Shown: piece after piece, positions 26,250-38,600 of the stretch
How positions within the stretch are numbered: the first letter of the stretch is position 1
How the letters are laid out: each line of letters starts with the position of its first letter
NCBI GenBank assembly: GCA_009792885.1
Contig: WMCF01000021.1
Coordinates: forward strand, 1,599,138 to 1,663,137
DNA: 64,000 nt
From: Eremophila alpestris peregrina
Lineage: Eukaryota > Chordata > Aves > Passeriformes > Alaudidae
Reading direction: 5' to 3'
Program-made: the position numbers and the translations under genes
Notes under the pieces: model-generated
Database searches by the model: none
Seen by the model: only the letters and a program-made list of their open reading frames with translations
Told to the model about the DNA's origin: nothing

Positions 26250-26735
26250 TATCATAGAATCATAGAAACGACCTTAAAGATAGAATAGAATCATCACGAT
26301 TGGAAGAGACCTTCAAGATCATCCAGTCCAATCATCAGCTCAGTGCTACCCCTCTAACCCCCAAACCACATTGCCCAGCACTTGTATCAGGCACCTCTTA
26401 AACACTTCCCGGGATGATGACTCCATCACCTCTGAGCAGCCCATTCCAATGCCTGACCACCCAAACAGTGAAAAAACTTTTTTATATCTCTAATCCAAAT
26501 CCCCACATCTCCCTGCCATGAGCAAGGACACCTTCTGCTAGACCAGGTTGCTCTAAACCCAATCCAACCTGGCCTTGAACACTTATGGGGCACCCATAAT
26601 CTCTATGGGCAGTCTGTGGCAGGGCCTCAGCGCCCTCACATGAAAGAATTTCTTCCTAATAGCTGAATGACATTTCCCCACTTTCAATTTTTACCCGTTA
26701 CACCTTGTCCTTTTTCTACAGTGGGCTGCCATGAC
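26250..26735 (-). mobile_element. CR1 LINE 3' fragments, compound
   Basis: Plus strand opens with ATCATAGAATCATAGAA, the reverse complement of the CR1 3' terminus, then a short stub of the ACCTTAAAGAT type. A second CR1 3' end follows from about 26283 (GATTGGAAGAGACCTTCAAG onward). The standard order of CR1 3' blocks continues to about 26505. Blocks then appear to begin again (AATCCAACCTGGCCTTGAAC; AAAGAATTTCTTCCTAATA), suggesting at least two joined copies. Only the 3' non-coding part and no working ORF is present. Confidence 0.85.
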
Positions 26736-29700
26736 TTGGCAGATTGCAAAATAGTCATTAAAATCACTTAGAGCATCACTCAGACTTGCCTACATGGAAA
26801 ACTCACTGCATGGGAAGTGAGTGGTGTACAGCCACCCTTGGAATACCACGGAGTAATTTATGTGCAGTGAATTCACTGGCTAGTTCTGTGAATGCCATTG
26901 GACACCTCCAGCGTAGCACATTGGTGCTGGAAGGGAGCCACACTCTAACAACATGCTGGATGGCAGCACTGCTGAGGGCCTGAGCAGCTTCTCGTGGCTT
27001 GATGCCACCCCAGCACGAGTATTTCAACTTGTACACTCCAAACACCACAGAGGAGTGCTCAGTCATAGAGCTTGTGTTTAGTGCTGAACCTTTCCCTTGA
27101 GTGAATGAGGTTTTGTGTTGTTTCATGTTTGCCAGTAGAATTGAGGGGCTCATACTGTCTCCCCCACAGGGATTAATTAAGTATGTCATAAGATGGAGGT
27201 ACAAAGGGGCATCATGGCTACATTTAGATCAAGGGTTTCCTTCTCCAGCCAAAGAATCAGCACTTCCTTTCCCTGAGCAGAACTAACCCTGTACACACCA
27301 CAAAACAACTGTTTGTGTTATACCCATGACACAGTATTTGCTGTGCACTTTTGTAAATCCATGCTCCCATCCCCCTTGAAGAGCTTGCTAAAGCTCTACA
27401 GATGAGGAATTTAGAAACAATTTTCAAAGCATGGTTACTCAAGCTGGAAGTTAGCTTTTAGCCAGACTTTAATACAGCTTCCAATATTGCAAATAAAAAT
27501 TTGCAACTGCAGCTGGGTAGTTTGGTTTTTGAAATAACTACCTCCATAATCTTCAAGAATAATTGAAAGTTAGCTAAAATCTCTGGCACATATTTGTCAT
27601 TAAGGGAGGGATTCTGGATCTTTTAAACGGACAAGAGATATCTGTATATTGTCATCAGAAAACAGCTCACCAGCAAAAGGATATCTCAAGTTTAAACAGG
27701 TTATACAAATCTTGCAGTCCTTCTAAATGCCCACTCTAAGTAACTCCCTTTAAGCCTGCTCAGAATCTCTTTGGAACTTCACTTCAGAGCTCGCAGAGGA
27801 GATGCTACAAATACAGTTAATTTTTAAATGTTCTGGTTGATTGCACTTCATCTCAACTAGATTGGAAGATAAAACACAACACAGTACCTGATGTGAGATT
27901 TTAATTTTTTGCCTGACATTAAAAAAAAAAACAAAAAACTTAAATGACAAGAGGAGCCAAAAAGTTGGAATTCTGTATCATAAGACACTATTTTCTAAAT
28001 AGAATGTAAAGACATGCAATCATTTCTCTGGGTTCCTCTTCCAAACACTTCACCTTTTCCTGTGCCTTGAGTACACCATTTAGTCCATTTAGGCACTGAA
28101 TGTGTTGGGTTGAAGGCCTCTGACAGTTCCAAACTGAGAGGCTACATCATTATCAGAGTAATGACTGCTTGCCTTTGGTTGTACTGATGATAGCATGGAA
28201 TAGTTTATGGCATCCTTTTGTACATTTTGTTTTTCATCTGCCAATGAAGAAATGTTCTAATAGTGACAAACAGATGGGATACAGCATTTGCCAAAGATGA
28301 TCATGAAGCCTTTCTCACATTCTTTTGCACTTATAACCTTTACAAAACCACTGTCACTAGTGAAACTCTATGGATTATAAAATAAATCAAATTGAAATTT
28401 GGCCTTCTAAGCTGCAGATTTTTGTTTACTTGTTTACAACATTAAATCTTTAGATGCCCTACCAGATGATTTTCATAAAACCTTGGAGAAAACTGTGGAG
28501 GATTCTCTGTAATTGAGGGAAAGGCAAATAAGCAAAGCTTACATGTGCTCTTCCAAATGGCTGGCTTAGTGCTCATCAGACATGCCTGCACTGGAGCTGA
28601 AGACAGGGCTGCTGGCAGAGCTTCTTCCAAACCTCAAGCTGGTCATGTTGGATGAACTTTTAGAATGAGAGATCAGTGTCATGTGTTCAGTTTTGATATA
28701 AACGGGTCAGCTGTACCTGTGAGAGCAGTGGATAAGAAGCAAAGTCTTGGAGAGGTCAGGTTAAGTTTGCAGCAGAAGACCTCACACCAGGGCTCTGACT
28801 CAAAGGCATTCTCCTTTGGCAAAGAAGTCTGTGCCTTCTCCCATGGTCATTCAAAGTCATTCACCACCACTCTGCAAAGACAGCAGTCACAAGGGAAGAG
28901 GAAAACAAGGAGAGGACAAAAAGAGGAGGCATGGCAGAAAATGCCCCAGCCAGTCTTTCTGCAAAGAGACAAAGCTGAACCTATGACCCCTCTTTTTGCA
29001 AAACCAGAAGCTTAGATCTGAAAAAAGGGATTGCAACAGAAAGTTCTGGGTTAAGACAAAAGGGTCAAGAATCACAATGTGTGCAAATACATGCAAAGCT
29101 GTGCTAAGAACAACAGTTTTGTGGGGATTGGCTGGACACTGGGTATAGGGAAAAAACAAGAAGGAGCTCATTATCAAGTGGGAGAAAAAGTTATCCTGAG
29201 ACAGAGCTCCCATGAGAGGAATGCATCTTTGGGAAACAAGATGTGACCCATGTGATCAGAGATGTGACCACCTCTGTTGTCAGCACATGGGAGACAGTCT
29301 GAGAACAGGAATATTTCATGAACTCCCCAGGCCATGAGCAGGCTTCCTGATCTGCTTTAGGGAAATTTCATACTCAGTCTTCTGTCATGAAAAGCACACG
29401 TTAAAACTGATGGGAAAACCCCAAATTAGTATTCTTTTGTTAAAGCTAACTCATAATCAAAATCCCATAAGACCAAGTCCATCTTAAGATTGTATATATA
29501 ATTCTGGCTGTGACACCCACCCTGCATGCTTATGAACTTTTAGTGATTCTTAAACTCCTGTGAAAGATTAGAAGCCTTTCCTCATTGCTGTGATTTGCCA
29601 GGAGGATAAGTGCCCCAGTAAATATTTAAGAATAACTGTCTCCACTCTGCCAGCAATAATTGAATATTTTTTCTATCCAAAAGTTTTATTCTGAATAAAA

Positions 29701-30515
29701 CCACTATTAACTTTTCTAAGGGATATTCTTTATGTTGCAGAAAAGTCCTTTTGGTCCTTCCTTTTGAAAAGAAAAAGAAGACCATGAGTCCCCCTCCACT
29801 GGTGAATCAGGAAGGCAACCCAGTTCCACTAGAGCTACTTAGAGGAGTGAAGCTCTGCAATGCTTTCAGAGCCATGGTCAAAGCCTGCACCTCCCTTAGT
29901 TTAATCAGCCTGAAACAGCCAGTGTTTTTTGTTCAGATAATGACAATGGAGTCAAACTACCAGACACCTTTCATTGTCCAGACATGGAACAAGTAAGGTT
30001 TTATATGGTTGTTGTTCTGCAACATCATGGTACTGACATTAGCATGTTCCTCTCTCCTGTCTGTTCTCATTAGAGAAAGGTGAGAGGCTTCAGGGATGAC
30101 ACCAACATGCTACTCTTTTTTTTGGTTACATACTTAAATACCATAACTCATGCTTGAAATGTAAGTTTAGGGGCACTAGGTGACAGCTAAATATTTATCT
30201 GTCACCAACTTAGCCTCACCCTTGCTATCCATCCACACAACTATCCCATGTTTAACATTCTGATATCTGAGAACCATCAAACTGATGTTCCCTCAGGTTC
30301 AGTCTTTAGAAGGGTTGAGTATTAAGTGGGTTGATGTTCATTTGTCTCTGCAAGGAGAACAAGGGGTCTGATTTTCTGGTTAAAGCTACTGGACCTTAAA
30401 GTCCATCAATACAGTGTGTTTTGTTTCCACATTGGTAGTGATGAAGAGGATCTGGATCTGTGTATTGGATTCAGCCAGGATACAGAAAATTTTCAGAAAT
30501 AGCCCATACCTGTGC

Positions 30516-30560
30516 AGACACACATACACATTACCACACACATACACATCATCACACACA
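30516..30560. repeat. CA-rich microsatellite (imperfect)
   Basis: Imperfect ACACAC/ATACAC repeat with interruptions (CACATACACATTACCACACA and similar). Simple repeat only. Confidence 0.75.
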
Positions 30561-33500
30561 TCTAGGAGCAGCTAGTTAAAAAAAAAAAAACTGGGGCAGA
30601 GTGTAGCTGTCTGGTGAGACCATCTGTAGAAATTTCACTTTTCCTGATAAAAGAGACATCTATGTAAAATATATGTAAGGCAGGATGATCAACTATTAGT
30701 GTACATTATGCTTTAACGTTATTATGTGTTTGGTAATAATAACAACACAGCTTGTTTTCATGTTACTCTCATGCAGTAGAGTTCTGGGCCCCTCACAGTG
30801 ACACAGCTGACTGTAGTCTGTCTAGCTGCTATTCTGTGAGTACTGTCATGGTTGGTTTGCTACATGAAACTTGGATGCTTTATTTGTATGCTCTGTAGTT
30901 GCTTCTGCCATCTTTGATTAGTATCACCTGGAAATCCCTGCTTTTCTGCATGTAGTCACACCCAAGAGGAAAGCCTGACTCGGAAAAGATTAGTGTCACT
31001 TTGCTTTTCCCCCTCATCTTTTCCCTGTAAAGGAGGAGATCTTTCTGATCATGGCAGTGTAGCAGTAAAGATAGCCTAGATAGCAAATACCTTAAGGGCC
31101 TCAATCTCCTCTCATATGTCCCAGAATTAAAGCTGAAATAACTCTGTTGACTTCAGTGGTGATTTATACCTGCATTAGTGAAAGGAGAATCAAGTTCTGA
31201 GGTTTGTGTGAGGGATACTATGATATTTATTCTTTTAGCTTGTTAAACAGACAGTGCCAAATGCACATTTCCATTAACAAGAAGATTGTGACATTAAGGA
31301 TGTCTGTCTTTCTCCCAAACTATTTACTCCCTTGTGCTAAGGTGGTGATGAGGGTGGCAGCGTGAGAGCAGCCCTTTTACAGACTCAAGGGGCAGATTTA
31401 GAGGTCTCCCACACCACAAATGCACAGCTTCTTTTCTGATGTTTGGGTCACTAACTCTCTCTAATAAAGCAACTGTCAAACAAGCACACACAAACCAAAG
31501 CTGGTAGTACAAAGTTTGTATGAAAGCAAAGTCTGCACTTCACTTTTGCAAGCTAAAACCTTGGCCCACAATGGTGTGTTTAATACAGGTCTTGCATCAG
31601 AGCCAGCTGGGTCACAGCCAGAGAGAATTCTCAACCAGAAGTGGCCTTGTTAAATAATCTTTACTGGGTATATTTTTCTGCCCATTATTGATCAAGGGCA
31701 GGTTATACACCATTACTTTTTGCTGTAGCACAGGCAGCCAGTTTATGCTGTTAATGTCTCAGAAAGCTCTTCCCCTGGTCTCCAGTTTGTAGGAGGGGTA
31801 CCTGCTGAGTGGGCATTCCCACTGCCTTCTTTCCAAGTGATCAAGGGGCATTTCTCCAAATAATTGGATTCTTGTCTCTACAGCAGCAAGCCAGCACAGA
31901 AGCCTTAAACTGCTTCTCAAATTTTTTACCTGAGTTTCTGTGACTGAAGTAAAGCTTGTAACTACAAAGGTTGGGTTTATCATTACTTTCAATTAATAAT
32001 TTTGTCTATCCTTTAATTGTAATTTCTTATTCACTTCAGGGAACTATTTACATATATTTACATATATTTATTTATACACTTTAACAAATGTACTCAGATT
32101 AAAACACAGCATTTCCCTGACAAGCTTAAACCTGTTTCCCTATCATTCAACTCCCCTTTCATTTCACCTTTTGTTTTGTTTCTTGGCATGTTTTCTGCTT
32201 TAAAACACTGCATTTTGTTGCTAAAGTCACCTTTGGTTTCCAGATATCCTTCCAATTTTGCTTAATTCCTCTCAGTAAAATCACATATTATATTGAGCAT
32301 TACATTGATTTTTACCAAAACAACTGGGATGGGAATATGACAAACCAAAGGAAGCCAGAAACCACAGTCCTGTACTTCTGCTGCTACAAACCAAAAGCAT
32401 ATTACAATTCATACCTACAATTCATTCCTGCAAGTCCTTTCTTAAGCATGTAATCCCAATTATGGACACAGTCCTTGTGGCTTCAGGGAAAGTAACTTAA
32501 TGATCCCAGACTCTCCTCAGAGAGAAAAATTCATTGACTTGCCTAAGAAAGAGTTTCTCTGGAAGCTGTAGACTGAGGAGAGTCAGAGCATGATTGAAAC
32601 TCTTTTTTGCATAACCAGATCAAATCTGGCCTTGGTAATAGTGAGAAATTATTACCATCTGAATTCTAATCCATGGCATATGCAATCGGGGCTGGGTGGT
32701 CTCATTATAACTTCTAGGAGAGCAAACCTCATCTCATAAACCACCACTGCAGGTGGCACTTCAAATGGAGCTCTGCAGGCTCAGCCGTGTAACTCCACTT
32801 CTTGTTGAACTCACAGAGCATTTTTAGCAAAGGAAATGCAACAAAGTCAGTTGTCTTCATATTTTCCAACCCCTGAAGATTTCCACAGGATGTTTATGAT
32901 CATTATTTAGGGAAAGAAAAAAGAATAAAAGACTTTAGGTTCTTATTTTCTGTGAAGTGACATAAACTACAAATATTTAAGCAAACACCAGTAAGATGAC
33001 CCCAACACTTAAGGCAAGCAACAATGAGCCCCAAAGAGGGGAATGCTTCCAAAAGATGCAGTCTGTGTTTTCAGAACACATGTACAAATAATACCAATTT
33101 TATAAAACACAGCAAATTAGGATTTATTAGACTCCTATGCTAAAGACAAGTGGGTTTTCCCACATCCTTTGGCATATCAAATGTAATTGACCTCATTGAC
33201 TATTACTTTTGGAGACATTCAAAGTGTTTTAATAACCTGAACTGGCCTCCATATCCATTTACATGAAGAGCTTTAACTGGTGTCTGTTTACTCCCATTTA
33301 TTGGGATCCATTGCAAGGAAGGTCCTGCCTGCCCTTCTCCCCTCATTCCTGTTCTCATCTCCATGCACACCTGGTCCATTGTGCCACAGCAGCAGCTAGC
33401 AGGCAGCCTTGAGTGGCATCCCTGTGGTTTAAAATTTGCATGGATAATTAGAGCTGGCCCAAAAGCAAGTCCAAAACATCATCACCCATGGTGGCAGGAC

Positions 33501-35638
33501 TGGAAGGGCAGCACTTCTGAACACCCCCTCAACAAGAGGGTGGCAGCTCAGGGAAGAGAAGATGCAGCAATATTTACAGTTCTTGGGAACAAAGATGCTT
33601 GTCCATGAAGAGCCCTGCACTTTGGGCCAGATATGTTTGATCTTGGCTAAAAACCAAGTTTTTGACATGACAGAGCCTTGATAGGGAGGTTGCTGCTAGG
33701 GCACAAAAGAGATGATGGTGAGCCAAAGACATTATTGTAGCTCAGTTAAGAGCAGATACTACTTTCATATTTGATTTCAATGTATTTTGAATTTATTTGT
33801 TTTCAAAAGCATGTAGAATTTAGGAGACATACATACATATATAATAAATCAAAATAAGTGAGGAAGTGACAGCATAAAGAACTGAAGACTTTGAATAATA
33901 TGTTTCATTTTAAAATTACAAGAGCATAAATGCACAAAATCTTAGAGGCCTCCATCCAACAAAGCACTTACATGTATACTTAATTTTAAGTCTCCCTACA
34001 GTCACGCTTTGCTGAATTGAGGCATAATAATGGTAAACTTCTAGGCCAAATTCTGGACTGAATTCAGTAGATGCAGATGTCTTTAAAAGGAAACAATATG
34101 TGTCTGTAGAAAGCACATCTCTAGACACGCATGCCTGATCACTTGTATTCAGGTTGAGAAACTGTCAAATGCAGGAACATTTGTTTCCCCTGATTTAAAA
34201 TACTTGCCTTGTTTGACACAGAGCCATTTTGCCAGCAGAAAAAATGATCTCTGCCCAGAAGACCTTACAGTCTGAAATTTGGACAGATGAATAGCAGGTA
34301 AAATACAGAAAAGGATGAGAATGGAAGAGAGCTGAAGCAATAGGCTCACATGGTTATTCATTGTAGACATGTGCATTCTGTGGCTGCCAAGTTATAAGTT
34401 TTAAATATAGAAGTTTACTTTTATGTACAAGTAATAATTATTAACAGAACACAAATCTTAGGGGGCTCTACAGATCATTTTGACAATCCAGAGTGAATGG
34501 GAGTTTTGCCACTCTTTTCAGTAGAGTCAGGCTTTTATTCTGAGGCTCTGCTTTAACCCATATGTCCCCAAAAGAGAGCACACACAAACCTTTACAGCCC
34601 AACCAGCTCTGCTCTGACCTACAGAGCCTGGAAACTTGGGTGCAAACATCTGGCAACTGCCAGCTCTCAGAAAGAGGAAGTGTCATTCATCACACATCTG
34701 TAATAAACAGCAGCACGCCAAGCAACAACAAACCTTCTCCAGCCTTTCTTTCCAGCCAAGCCTCCCAATGAACCTCCTGTCAGCCAGAGGCCAAGCAGGA
34801 GGCTCTCACAGAAGAAGACTTGCTCCACAACACCTCAACCTGCAACTCTGCCACGCTTTTCTGAGATGACAGGGGGAGCACACGGTGTAGAACTGCTGGG
34901 GAGGAATGGTCTGTGCACATGGCCATGCTCACAGCTCCCACCCCTCCTGCAGCCCTGGGAGCTCCTAGTGCCTCATACCCCCAGCTCACACAGGAAAAGG
35001 GATTTAAAACTGTCAGGCAGCAGCTTTCACTATTAACTTTCAGTTTTGAAACAGCTGAGACTTAGAGGCTTTGAGGAAATCTGGGTCCGATTTTTATATT
35101 TTTAGATAAACTGCCAGGGAAATAAATCACACAATAATGATTTTCAGTAATTTTTATGGGAGAACTGACAACTCACTGTGGTGACTCAGTGTTTGCAGAG
35201 TACTCTACAATATTGTGTAAGCACTTTAATTTCATCCATGATTGAATGAATTCAAGGGGTCTGGGCTTTGTTCCTTCAGCACTTTGGAGATGTTTCAGCA
35301 TGAGGTGGGAAGAAGGTAGCAAAGGACAGGCTTTGTCCACACTGGTGCAGAAGGCAGTTTCATGAAATGGAAGTCATATGGAATTAACACTTCTGCTACT
35401 ATATCAGAACTTTCACCTCAATAAGAGAAATAAAATTCAGTTAATAACCTTAATAAAGTCACTGGTAAGGTTGGAGTAAAACAGGGGTTGGCCATGCTCT
35501 TGCCCTGTTTCAGTGAATCTGTTAGGGAGGAAAGCTTTCCAAAAAGATTATTCTGATAAGCAAAGTATCTTTGTAGTACTAACAAAGAAAACCTCCAAAA
35601 AAATGGGAGCTTTTTTCTTTGTGAGTTTGGTTTTATTC

Positions 35639-35656
35639 TTTTTTTTTTTTTTTTTT
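35639..35656 (+). repeat. T18 homopolymer in a T-rich tract
   Basis: Eighteen T in a row, then GG and further T runs to about 35680. No element body recognised beside it. Confidence 0.8.
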
Positions 35657-38600
35657 GGTTTTTTTCTTTTGGTATTTTTAAACTTCTTTCAAAAAAACCA
35701 AAACCACCCATATGTTAAAGTATAGAGGAGGCTCTGACACCTCTCTAAACCGAGGCACAGGCTCCTTGGGCTCTGAGTGAAGAAGCTGGCATTAGTTCAG
35801 TGACTTCAACCCGGCTCCACGCTGTCTGAAAGGTCCTTTCACAGGGAAGTTAATGCAATATCTTGGCCTGAATTACCTCCTTTTTATCACTACCTCCATG
35901 CTATTTAGATATAGATTTTTTAGTTAAATGTACTTGTTAAATTTTAATGTTCTTTTGAAACACTGATGAATTAAAATACCACTGTATGCAGCTTGCTGGG
36001 TCCAAAGAGTCACACAGTGGGAGTGAAGATGTACTCGAGCCACGCTGAAGTGGTTGAGCTGCAGCAGAGGATTTTTGTTTTTTCACTAGAGGCATGATGT
36101 AATAACCACCCAGCTGATAAGCTTTAACTAATTTGCAGTTTCCCATTTATGCTTATAAAACACTACAGTGAGCTATGGTTGGAGTGGGTCTTCCCCCAGA
36201 TTCCATACTCTGTGAAGTGATTTTCTCCCTGCCACATGTTCAGCACCCCCAGACACTCAGCTGTCTGTGTGAGACAGGCATGCCCTTGTCCAAGGGCTTG
36301 CACAGACAGTCACAGTCCTCTGGGCAAGGGCCAGGCTGAAGGCAGCCACCACCAAGTACACACAGCTGCAGTGCCTTTGGAGTATTGCACAAACTCAGAC
36401 TTGGGAGAGAACTAACTCTTAATGTAGCAATAATAGCAGCAACCAGATATTATGTGAATGAGAGGAAATAAATACTGCATTCTTTACTTGCAAGTGTTCT
36501 TTTGGTTGGGATGACGGCTTGTTATGCAACTGAAATGTGAGAAAAAACAAGGAACCAGTAATTTCCTCTTGCACTCACAAGACAGCACCAAATATTTGTT
36601 GAAGTTCAGTTGTGATGGACAAGGGAGTATAATGGCTAGGTCTGGTTATGTCAAGGCAAGACATAATTATTAGGTCAGCTACCCCAACTTGCAAAAGCTC
36701 CTAGACCACCAAAATAGCTTTTTAAGTTTAATACTTTAGACTTTGATTAACAGCTTCTACAGATTTAAATGATACAGTTCAGAGACACCTTGTGACTGTC
36801 TGAGGACCACCAAGACAGGCAGAACACATCATGAAACCCAGCAGAGTTCCAGCAGGCACTTTGAAACAGCAGCTTTATTTCCAGTTTCCACTTCAGTTTA
36901 CAGACATTGCTTCTTCTGACACACTCCCCTGCTGGCTGAAAAAGCTCCCTGGTACCCTGTATTTTCTTCCCATGAAGGTGCTTATACATTATAATTGAGT
37001 CACTTCTCAATCTTCTTTTTATAATGAAAGATAGAATAAAACAGCCTGCGGCCTTTAGAGCATAGGCAGCTTTCCAGAAGAGTTTATGAAGGAGTAGAGG
37101 AAGTCTTAATTTCCCTATTTACAATACAGTATCAGTCATCTCCCTTTTCAAACTTGCCGGAAGCTTTTGATTCCTTCTGGAAAAAGCTGTATACTCATAT
37201 TAAAAAGCACATAAGCATGTATCAGCTCAGATAGCCCTTGGTCTCTCAGCCTGTTTTTGTGGACATGAGCACTATTTATGACAAATCAATTTGGACTTGC
37301 ATGGCAGGTAAAAATGTAAATCTTGTCTAAAGCCAAAGCTCCAGTGCTGTTTTTAACAGCAGCTTTTATTTCACTGAAGTATTTTCTTTTCATAGAAGTA
37401 GATTTCAACTACTCTTACACCGATTTGAGAAAACCCTTTACAGATCCCAGAGCCATTACAGACTCTGCAAGGCCATTGATTGCTGCCAGCAGAGTCATCG
37501 ATGGACAGGGGCTGCTCCCTCCCAGCCCCTTCTGGGGGGCCTGCCCACACCTCTGACACGGAGCTGTTTTCTCAACACAAGAACCAGCATGCTCTGGCTG
37601 GTTCCTAGCATAAACACCTGTGTATGATCTCATTATCACAGAAGGAGTCAGTGTGGAAAAGCAAGTTTCACCTCTGGTGGCCCACGTAGCATCCCCCAAG
37701 AGCTGTGCCTCAGGCACCCCTCTGGGAGCCCTCGGGGTGGCACAGACCTGCTCAGTGCCAGGTGGGTGCCAGCAGCCTGTGATGGTCACACACACCCACC
37801 CCTGCTTTGCTGGTGCCCAGGGGTGGCCCAGCCCCTGGAGCTGTACCCAGCAGCTCCCTGTGGAAGCCTTGCTGTCCCTTTCCTGCTTCAGTGCCTGTGG
37901 CAGCATTGCCCATCACAGGACACCCATTTCCAGGAGATCTGGCAGGGGAGGCTCCCCAGTGCCCTTTTCCCCAGTGCCCTGGCCAGCCCTGCACAGGGCC
38001 AGGCAGCAGGGACGTGCCTGAGCCTCTGCTCATCATGGCTTGGAGGAGGGAAGAGCTGCTGTGGCACAGCACAGCCACTGGCATCACAAATCCTGTCAGG
38101 GCTTCCCCGCCTGCCACTAAAACCATACCCATCATTTATGGATACCCCTTTTTAAAATTAGATGATTACAAATTAGAAAATACATGTCCTTAAATCTGAA
38201 AGTGCAAAGAGGGGTTATAAATATGCTAAGTCATTCTTTTATGTGACCTGAATAATTATGGAAACTGGAAGAGTTGCAATTTAAAAGGATTTTCAAAACA
38301 CATCATTTTTCAAAAGATACATCAGTAGAAGGTCATCTGTGACCCCTGCATTGTGTGAATTTTCTGATGGAATAGATAGACCTAAAGTAAGATGACAGCT
38401 GCCCTCTCATAATTAGCAAGTAGGAGGCTGAAACAAACTGAAAGCCACCCAAAATATCAATATCAAAGTCCACCCAAATCAGCATGAAGACAAGCACTAT
38501 GCCTGAATCTCTACGAGATGCTGCACTGGGCTTAAAGGAAGATGCTGATTTTTGATGCAGACACAATACATGTGTAATTATTATATACTACAATTATTGC

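Noticed and set aside
24884..26257. Many long ORFs (up to 270 codons) on both strands
   Set aside because: They lie in the CpG island and the minisatellite, where stop codons are rare. Only the 25-codon exon 1 frame matches a known protein.
28665..29015. 116-codon plus-strand ORF rich in Lys/Gln
   Set aside because: No homology recognised and no splice or promoter signals; an opposing ORF at 28887-29213 overlaps it.
30428..30503. Short frame SDEEDLDLCIGF after a possible acceptor
   Set aside because: Acidic and exon-like at first sight, but only about 20 codons, no partner exon and no family recognised.
31110..31200. Text like CTGTTGACTTCAGTGGTGAT, resembling a common reptile interspersed repeat
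   Set aside because: Only one short block was matched from memory, which is not enough to call an element.
32746..32758. CTCF-like word ACTGCAGGTGGCA
   Set aside because: Two core positions differ from the consensus; such matches are frequent by chance.
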